This document shows positions 56,530 to 64,000 of a DNA stretch of 64,000 nucleotides, piece after piece. The notes below the pieces were generated by a model. That model did not search any database. It was not told the DNA's origin and was given only the letters and a program-made list of their open reading frames with translations. The stretch's first letter is position 1; each line of letters begins with the position of its first letter. Source of the DNA: Falciphora oryzae (lineage: Eukaryota; Ascomycota; Sordariomycetes; Magnaporthales; Magnaporthaceae); the NCBI GenBank assembly GCA_000733355.1, contig JNVV01000001.1, forward strand, positions 4,034,568 through 4,098,567, written 5' to 3'. Made by a program: the position numbers and the translations under genes.

Positions 56530-58609
56530 TACCGTTTTAAAAATCACACGCCCGAAAAACAAAAGCAAACCAAAAAGCTGTAAAAACGAGGACGAAAAGC
56601 TCGCGGCGAGCTAAAAAAGGGATATAAACAATTTTTCGTAAATTACGAGCCTAGCAGCAGCAGTAACGAGGAAAACAAAAAAACCGCGTCTGAAAACACT
56701 CCCGATTATACGACGGACGGCGAATATAATCCGGCGAGCACCCATTTTATAACGCCGGCAACGGTAACGTACCTTGCCAACGAAGCCTTTTTGTACCGCC
56801 TCCACGGTACCAAAACGCCGAACTTAAGCAAAAAGGAACCCAAAACGCTAATAAAGCAGGTACTTATACAATATATACTTACAACTACCGACAAATAGTA
56901 CGGTATTATCCCCGATACCGGCGCGGCAAAAGTTTCAACTACTGGAACAACCCAATTCCGAGCCCTACAACGCCATTTGCCTAATTTTTTTTTAAATACC
57001 ACTAGGAAAAAAAAACGTGTGCGGTTTAGATTAGGAAAAGCTATTTTTAACGTAGAAGAAATTACCTTACCGACTTTAATAAGCACTGTTACGTTCCACG
57101 TAATACTTACGCCAACCCCGTTCCTTTTTTGCATCGACGATATAAACACGCTCGGGGTATACCTCAATAACACCCGCAACGAACTGGTAACCAGGCAAAG
57201 CAAACGCGTTCCAATTATAAAACGCTACAGCTACCTTTGGTTTTTTTTAAACGAAATAAACTACGTTACAATAGGCATTTCGTTTATAATGGAACCAAAA
57301 AGCGCGAAAGCAACGTATTTTACGGAAGCTAAACTTAAGCGCGTTTACAAACGCTTTAGGCACCCTTTTATCGAAAAACTTTAGACTATTTTCTAACGAA
57401 CCGGCTACGAAACTAATCGCAACGCTTTGGAAATAATCAAACGCGTATGCTATTTTTGCCAAATTAAAGCACCCGCGCAATAACGCTTCCGGTTTACGCT
57501 TAAAAACGACATTAACTTTAATTATAAAATTATCGTTAACGTAATGCATTTAAACGGCAAACCAATACTTGATATAACCGATGCGAATATGGCATTTAGC
57601 GCTGCAACGTCCCTAAAAAATATAAGCGCAAAGAAAATTTGGGAAGCTTTTAAACGCTACTAATTGGATATTTATTTAGGACCCCCAAACGTTATATTTT
57701 ACAACGCAGGTACCAATTTTGCAACGAACGAATTCCAAACAAAAGCAAAGCTTTTTGGGATCACCTATAACCAGGTTCCAATCGAAGCGCATTGGTTAAT
57801 AAACAAAGTGGAAAAGTACTACAGGTTATTCCGCCGAACTTACGAAATAATCCAGAAGGAATGCCTTAATTTGCATCCCGATTCTATACTTTAAAAAGCT
57901 ATTAAAGCTATAAACGATACGGCAAAACCCAACGGCTTTATCCCTACGCTGTTTGTTTTTAAAGCCATGCTACGTATTAATAACAACTCCCTTCCGACAA
58001 AAAGTTAGGTTTAAAAAGCGGTAGCAATTACTAAAATTATAAACGAGCTTCGAAAGCTCCATACCAAACGCAAAGTACAGGACGCCCTAAATACGCGCAA
58101 CGGGCCGAGCACGAAAAATACGTTACTTAGCGCGTTGGCTTTAGGAATAAAGGTGTTGGTATATAAAAAAAACGGCGAATGGAAAGGACCGTATAAGGTC
58201 CTTTAAGTAGCAAATAACGAAGTAACGATCGAAACTATTAACGGCCTTTTAACGTTTTAAAACATTGCCTGCAAGCCATATTACAAAACGTAAAAGCAGG
58301 AAATTATAACAACGGAAAAACAACCAGCCCCGTTTAAATATCTGCCACAAACGGAACTAAAACGGAAAAGGAAACCGCTAAAAATTACAAAAACGGTAGC
58401 GGTAAGCGCGTCCAGCGACAGCGAAACCTTTTCTGAAATCGAAATTGCGCCCGCACCCGTACCCGCACCGGTTAGGCCCGGTAGGCCACGAAAGGCACCT
58501 GCCTAAAAGGCACTGACACTAACGGCACCCGAAGCACTTGCTTTAAACAACGAAAACGACCCCCGCGCCAAACGGCAACGGTATTTTTAGCCCCAAAAAA
58601 AAGGAATCC

Positions 58610-58732
58610 TGTTAAAAGAACTAATGTATTTAGCTTAGGTTAGGTGCATAGGCCCAACCTACTTTGTACTACCCTTATTGGATTATCTACCCTGTACTGT
58701 TGTGGGGTTGTGCATAGGAGTAGCGGGCAGGG
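58610..58732 (+). repeat. LTR family B, copy 3, first 123 bases
   Basis: Matches the start of the 626-base family B LTR and stops at GGGCAGGG, where an inverted family A LTR begins. It lies directly after the copia integrase. Confidence 0.85.
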
Positions 58733-59027
58733 TGTAACAAGGGGTCAAAGACGGCTTGGAGAAAGAATCTCTAAATTGCACATAATCTTTCTATGGGCTC
58801 AAAAGATGCTTAAGGAGGGAGGAATCTTTCGTGAAGGACATAGGAGATGGCAGGGTTTATATAGACCCTTTGTGATCCGTGCGAAGTATCGAGTATATAA
58901 TTCACACTGCCTTCCGACCTTTACCGCTTAGCCTTAGGGCCGCTGACCGCCTATGCGGGTCTTCGAACCTCCGTATAGCCGACTCGTGATGCCAACTAGT
59001 TAGGTCCACGGGTTCTTCCGTGTGACA
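58733..59027 (-). repeat. LTR family A, copy 3, inverted and divergent (3' LTR of gypsy copy 2)
   Basis: Reads TGTAACAAGG ... CCGTGTGACA on the plus strand, the reverse complement of family A ends. About 295 bases. The outer parts match the other copies; a central block of about 110 bases (about 58905-59010) is different. Orientation fits the minus-strand gypsy copy next to it. Confidence 0.85.
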
Positions 59028-59129
59028 CTATCCTCCTTTTCTTAGGGCGCGTTTCGAGACCTTCCGAGGCCCGTTTAAAGGATGCGGCCGTGCTTATGTC
59101 TTGTGGCACGCGGGGGTCCCTAGGCTTGT

Positions 59130-59313
59130 CGGGGTTAAGCTGATGAAAAGCAATAACGTGCTGTTTAAATCCGTCGGTATCGAAATGCTCCCAAGGTTCC
59201 CACGTCCAGTCCTTTTTGCGTGGGTAATCCTCCCACTGGACAAAGTAACGAACTTTCCCGCTTGTATCCATGGAATCCATAACTTTCTTTACAACGAAAT
59301 CTCCTATAACCAA
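59130..59313 (-). pseudogene. Chromodomain end of gypsy copy 2 integrase
   Basis: Minus-strand MVIGDFVVKKVMDSMDTSGK, then VRYFVQWEDYP and DWTWEPWEHFDTDGF. The YFVQWEDY...WEPW pattern is a chromodomain, which directs chromovirus insertion to methylated-histone chromatin. It is separated from the rest of the integrase by a solo LTR. Confidence 0.88.
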
Positions 59314-59352
59314 AGGGGCCTCCCGTAGTACCTGGTTAGGGTTAGGTCGTGC

Positions 59353-59872
59353 TGTAACACCCGCCGACCTAACGCGCCCGCGGGCGCGATATCAGCCAGC
59401 CACGCTCACGCCCTCGCCCGCCAACGGCTTTGGCGATTAGCACCCGCCGACCTAACGCGACCGCGAGCACGATATCAGCCAGCCAATAAGGTGGCGCATA
59501 CGACGTGCTGTTTGAGAAGAGTCAGACCCAAAGGGTTGTGACGCGCTGGGATCCTTACATGACACATCTAAGCCCCGAAGCGTTGATTCGGGATAGAGCA
59601 TATCCGGACCCGTACGGGCGCCGCGGAAAAAGGAGGCATGCCGACGGCAGGCCGACGGCAGGCCGACGGCAGCCGAAGGACTGTGTATAAGAAGGGCCCG
59701 AAGGACCTCCTGTAAAGGGGGTTTGGAGGGCAAGCAATCGTTTCTTGTTTCTTGTCATCATTAGCTGGTCGAGCTTTGCACCAACCAGACTGTTGAGTTG
59801 CTGAACCTCTGAGATCCCCCTTTTCCCTTTAGACGTGACCTCCCTTCCCTAAGGAGGCCGCCGTTTGTTACA
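59353..59872. repeat. LTR family C, solo LTR with target duplication
   Basis: 520 bases with inverted ends TGTAACA and TGTTACA. The pentamer CGTGC at 59348-59352 repeats at 59873-59877. Contains a threefold GCCGACGGCAG repeat (59640-59675) and two copies of a CACCCGCCGACCTAACGCG block (59358 and 59441). It sits between integrase and chromodomain of gypsy copy 2, and is unrelated in sequence to families A and B. Confidence 0.88.
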
Positions 59873-62800
59873 CGTGCTTGAATGCCAAAGCGGTAGGGTT
59901 CGATAAGGGATACGTGGAAAGCGTTATGGATTTTCCAAGTTTTAGGCAGGGCCAGTCGTACCGCCGTAGGAGAGATAACCTTAAGGATCCGGAAGGGCCC
60001 GAGCATTTTGGCATCGAGTTTTTTGGCGGGGCGACGTGTTTTTATGTGCCGGGCGTTTAACATAACGAACTGTTTTTCGGTAAGGACTGGCGAAGGGCTT
60101 TTCTTTTTATCGGCTCAATGCTTTATCCGTTCCCGGGCTTTTTCGAGGTGTCGTTTAGCTTTTTCGTGCACCTGGGTCATCCAATGCCGGTACAATTGGC
60201 TTGCTGGATTGCGTATTCGTCCTAGGAGAGGGGGATTATTGAAAGCTGGGTGGTACCCGTAGTTAGCGAAAAAGGGAGTAATGAAAGTACTTGCCGAAGA
60301 TATATTATTATAGGCAAATTCCGCCGTGGGTAACAGCTTGACCCAGTTAGTCATTTCGTAATTTACGAAAAACCTAAAGTAGGCTTCCAGGCTTTGGTTA
60401 AGCCTTTCGGTTTATCCATCCGTTTGGGGATGGAAGGCAGTGCTTATTTTTGGCTTAATGCCTACCAAATAGAGGAAATCTTTCTACAAATGGCTTGTAA
60501 ATCTGGAATTTCTATCAGAAATAATATCCAAAGGCATACCGTGCAGTCGCCAGTATTTTTTAGCGAAAATGCGGATAAGGTTATCCAATTTCTTACCCTC
60601 GATTTTAAGGGGGACGAAATGCGCCATTTTGGTAAAAGGGTTTACTATTACCCAGATTGAATCGCACCCATCGCTTAAAGGGAGGTCCGTAATGAAGTTT
60701 ATAGCTACCGTTTTCCAGGGCTGGTAATGCAGCTCCATGGGTTGTAGGGGTCCAAAGGGGGCATGCTTTAGGGCCTTATTGCGTTGGCACTCCAGGTATC
60801 CCCTTACGTATTCCTAAACTTTTATTTCGATATTAGGCCACCAAAAGTGCCGAATAATTAACTCGAGGGTTTTATCCATACCCATATGTCTAGCGACTTT
60901 TGTGTTATGTTCGGACTCGAGGATTTCCTTTTGCAGAGCCTCCGTTGGCACCCACAGTTTTTCCTTATGATAAAGGAGGCTATCCTTAACTTTTTCACCC
61001 TTTTCGAGCTTTTGGAAGCGGCCTTGGTATTCGGGATCCGATATACCAGCTTGTTTAACTTTGTTAGTAAATTCCGTAGCCTACTTTAAAACTGGAATAT
61101 TGCAAAGCCGGTTTGGGGATAGGAGGAAAAAAGGTGCTTTTTGCGGCAAAGCTTTTTTTATGGGGTTATTTCCTTGTCCTTCCAGGGCCGAAATTTTTGC
61201 TGGGAAGTGTTTTTTTTGCAGGATCGTCGTAATCGGCTGATTTTTACTCCCCTTTTTTTTAAGCTTGTGCTGGGGTAATTTCGACAGCACATCGGCTTTT
61301 TTATTTTGCTTTCCTGGCCGGTAGTTGATTATAAACCAATAACCAGCCAGTTGTTGTGCCCATTTGGCTTGCTTTCGATTAAGGACTTTGGCCGTTAGGA
61401 AATATTTGAGGTTCCGGTGATCCGTATAAACCTCTATCCGGTGCTTTGCCCCTTTGAAGTAATGCTTCCACCTAGCGAAACAGTCGACGACCGCTAAAAG
61501 TTCCTTATTGTGGATTTTATAGTTGATTTCGGCGGGCGACATTTTGCGTGAATAAAAGGCAACGGGGTGTAGTTTATTGGTTTCGGGGTCCCTTTGGGAT
61601 AACACCCCTTTAAGGGCAAAATCTAAAGCGTTTACCTCGATTTGCGCCGGGAAAAACAGATCGAAATGCCGAAATATCGGAAGCGAAACGAAAGCGACTT
61701 TAAAAGCTTCGAAGGCCTGGTCCATCTCGGGGGTCCATCGCCATTGGTTTTTAAACAGGGCGTTAGCCGTCGTTATAGGCCTAACGATTTTTAAAAACCC
61801 TTTAATAAACCTTTTGTAAAAGTTGGCAAAGCCGACGAACGATTGGGAATTTTTAAAGCAGTTGGGGGCCTTTTATTAGATGATAGCATTAACCTTGTTT
61901 TTAGACATTGCAATGCTTTCGGGTCCTATTATATGACTAAAGAATTCGATTTCGTATACCCCCCAAACGCATTTGCGAAGGGCCACGGCCAGGTTATGTT
62001 TGGTAAAGCGGCGAAGCACTTCCTTTACTAAACTATCGTATTGTTTTTTAGTTTTTGCGTATATTAAAAGGTTATTTAAATATACGAAAAGCCCGGCATC
62101 GATAAGGTCCATAAAAATATGGTTTATTATGCTTTGGAAGGTGGCGGGGGCGTTGATAAGGCCTATAGGCATAACCGTAAACTCGAAAACGCCGTATTTG
62201 CAGCGGAAGGCCGTAAGCTATTCGTGCCCCTTTTTTATCCGAATCAAGTTAAACCCGGTTTTAAGATCGATTTTCGTTTTCTATTTGGCATTCCGAAGTC
62301 GATCCTGGAGCTCCGTAATAAGCGGGATAGGGCACCGAATCGGAATCGTTTTGGCGTTTACGTCCCTGTAGTCGACTACCACCCTTAAAGGATCGAGGGG
62401 GTCTTTCTTTTCTGCGAATATAAGGGGCGAACTGTTGGCAGTTTTGCATGGCCTAACCTTGCCGGTTCGCATATGCTTTTCCAGCCAAGGTTTTAAAACG
62501 TCCAGCTCCCTTTAGCTTATTTAGTATAGGGGGCTATGGGTTAATTGGGCTTCTTCCTTTAGGTAAATTTCGTAGTCCCAGGGCTAATAATCGGGAAAAC
62601 GGGTAGCGGCCGCTTCCGTTATAATAGGAAGGAACTCCCTAAACTCCTTTAGTACCGATTTAAGGCCGTCCGAATCTGCTTTAGCCACTTCCTTAGGGGA
62701 AGGAATACCATGCCCGTACTTAATAGCTGCAATAACTGCGGGTTCGACCGTTTTTATATCCTCCCAAAGGCGTAAGCCTTTTAGGGGCCGTAAGTCCTAT

Positions 62801-63735
62801 GGCTTCCAGGCTCGGGGCTTGTTGCACTTCCGGCACTTGTCCGAATCCATACGGATATCCCGAAGGTCGCGATCTAATAAGCCTAACGGTAGGTATTGCC
62901 TTTGCTATGCGAAAAGTAGGATAACGTCGCAATCTGGATCCGTAGGACTAATTTCGAACGTTTTTGTAAAATAGTGCGTTTTGTGCCAGAAAGTAACGTC
63001 GACCACTAGTTGCTTTCCGGCCTTTGGTTCGACCGCCTTTAAAAAGGTAGTTATAATGCAGGAAATAGCTTTATCAACCAAATGCCTTTGAAACTGCTTG
63101 GTTATTTTGTTTGAAATAACCTTCGTATCGCTACCTCCGTTTAAAAGAACCCGAATAGGTATTTTTTCGATCCCTTTGCCTGTATATATATACGGAGGAT
63201 CGGCTTTGCGAGCTTTTTATCCGTTAGGGGCCTTCGGGCAGCAGCGATAGTCGATGGTTGTTAATAGTCATCGTCCGATTCCGAATCTAATAGCTCGAAA
63301 ATTCGGGATTTGGTAAGGGCGTTTCCTTCCTGGGCTTTCGAAACGAGGCCGGCGATTTTGGCCTTTTTGGCCCGTAGCTATTCCTCCTATTCGTCCGTTG
63401 CAAGGCGTTTAAAGATGGATTTGGCTCCGGCCGTTTTTGCAGGTGCAAAAGGAAGTTCTTTGCCGTTAGTGTCCTTTTTGGCGTAGCATTCCAACGTATG
63501 GTGCCCTTTTTTTCCGCAGCGCCAGCAATCGGCTTTGGCTAATTTTCGTGCGTCGATATCGCGTTATTCGACCCCTTCGAGTGCCAGTTTGGTCGTAATC
63601 CAAACGTTACTCTTTTTGTCGGCTTTATCGTTGGCCTTCTTTCCAGAACGGGAGCTTGAGGATAGATTTTGGCTTTTGTCCTTGGAGCCTTTGCTTTGGC
63701 GACGGCCCGCGTTCGAACGCTCCGAAATCGAAACG

Positions 63736-64000
63736 TGTCACACGGAAGAACCTGTGGACTCACCTAATCGGCCCCACAGAAGGTCCGGGAACCGGTATAG
63801 GTGCCCAACGGCCCTGAGGCCCAAAGGCCGAAGGCCGGAATGGCAGTGTGAATCATATACTTAATACTTCGCACGGATCACAGGGTGGTTTATATAAACC
63901 CTGCCATCTCCTATGTCCTCCATGAAAGATTCCTTCTTCCTCAAGCATCTCTTGAGCCCATAGAAAGATTATCTGCAATATAGAGATCCTTCTCCAAGCC
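63736..64000 (+). repeat. LTR family A, copy 4, running off the window
   Basis: TGTCACACGG start, nearly identical to copies 1 and 2 over 265 bases. It cuts into the gag of gypsy copy 2, in the opposite orientation. Whether it is solo or the 5' LTR of a further element cannot be seen. Confidence 0.88.

Larger units (their letters stand above)
55315..58609 (+). mobile_element. Ty1/copia-type retrotransposon, decayed, split by MITEs
   Basis: Left piece 55315-55743 is gag ending inside a zinc knuckle (Y-stop-ICGKLG). The right piece 56532-58609 continues it, then protease (IIPDTGAAKVSTTG, near 56907), the ANTPFLL-like block read here as LTPTPFLFCIDDINTLGVYL, a GAG-pre-integrase block (ATYFTEAKLKRVYKRFRHPF), and integrase (YNAGTNFATNEF, VPIEAHWLINKVEKYYRLFR, ALGIKVLVYKKNGEWKGPYK). 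RT and RNase H are absent; the element ends at the LTR B fragment. Many TAA/TAG codons show that it is dead. Confidence 0.85.
59028..63735 (-). mobile_element. Ty3/gypsy chromovirus, copy 2, 5'-interrupted
   Basis: On the minus strand from right to left: gag zinc knuckle (CWRCGKKGHHTLEC, 63527-63486), protease region (LLNGGSDTKV, near 63145), RT (VVVDYRDVNAKTIP near 62390; YLNNLLIYAK near 62075), RNase H (61725-61290, QIEVNALDFALKGVLSQRD, EVYTDHRNLKYFL), integrase (VAINFITDLPLSDG, IISDRNSRFTSHL, then STAFHPQTDG) and a chromodomain near the 3' end. Its 5' gag is interrupted at 63735 by another LTR. Both Asp residues of the YxDD box read Asn, and stops occur throughout. Confidence 0.9.

Overview
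The window is nuclear DNA of a filamentous ascomycete. It carries short GT-AG introns, and its gene families (GH81, HET, fungal mL41, ERG27, STN1, RAD10) are typical of Pezizomycotina, most likely Sordariomycetes. I would not name a genus from this alone. There are two assembly gaps (runs of N at 8556-8718 and 41864-41936).

Positions 1 to about 41.3 kb are a gene-bearing, GC-rich arm. In order it holds: a telomere-capping STN1-type OB protein; a secreted GH81 endo-beta-1,3-glucanase (5 exons); a vacuolar Ca2+/H+ exchanger of the CAX/VCX1 type (6 exons); the SSU-processome factor UTP14 (minus), divergent from the mitochondrial ribosomal protein mL41; a membrane-anchored alpha/beta hydrolase with a long disordered tail (minus); a conserved protein of unknown function next to the RAD10/ERCC1 repair nuclease subunit; a secreted GH47 alpha-1,2-mannosidase; a CCC1/VIT1 vacuolar iron transporter with a GC-AG intron (minus); the sterol 3-keto reductase ERG27 (minus); an unassigned 389-aa protein; a HET-domain incompatibility-type gene (minus); and a membrane-anchored pepsin-like gene broken by two nonsense codons and two frameshifts. 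Exon boundaries were read from splice sites and reading-frame continuity. These are mostly housekeeping genes with no sign of one shared pathway. Vacuolar Ca and Fe transport, cell-wall/glycan enzymes and ribosome biogenesis are each represented.

Positions 41.3 to 64 kb are a transposon graveyard with lower GC and many in-frame TAG/TAA codons where CAA, CAG or TGG is expected, a pattern like repeat-induced point mutation (RIP). It contains a LINE RNase H remnant, two chromovirus-type Ty3/gypsy copies in opposite orientation, a Ty1/copia element, three Fot1/pogo-type DNA transposons, three LTR families (two with solo LTRs flanked by exact 5-bp target duplications, plus a third solo LTR with one), and a nearly perfect palindromic MITE carrying a second palindromic MITE at its exact centre. 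The insertions are nested, so their relative order can be read directly.

Two pieces of 5S rRNA-like sequence (35.9 kb and 41.5 kb) share the same 5' flank and look like dispersed 5S pseudogenes. I found no convincing new multi-gene system. The most notable items are the nested MITEs with their shared subterminal motif, the 5S relics, and the unassigned 389-aa protein.
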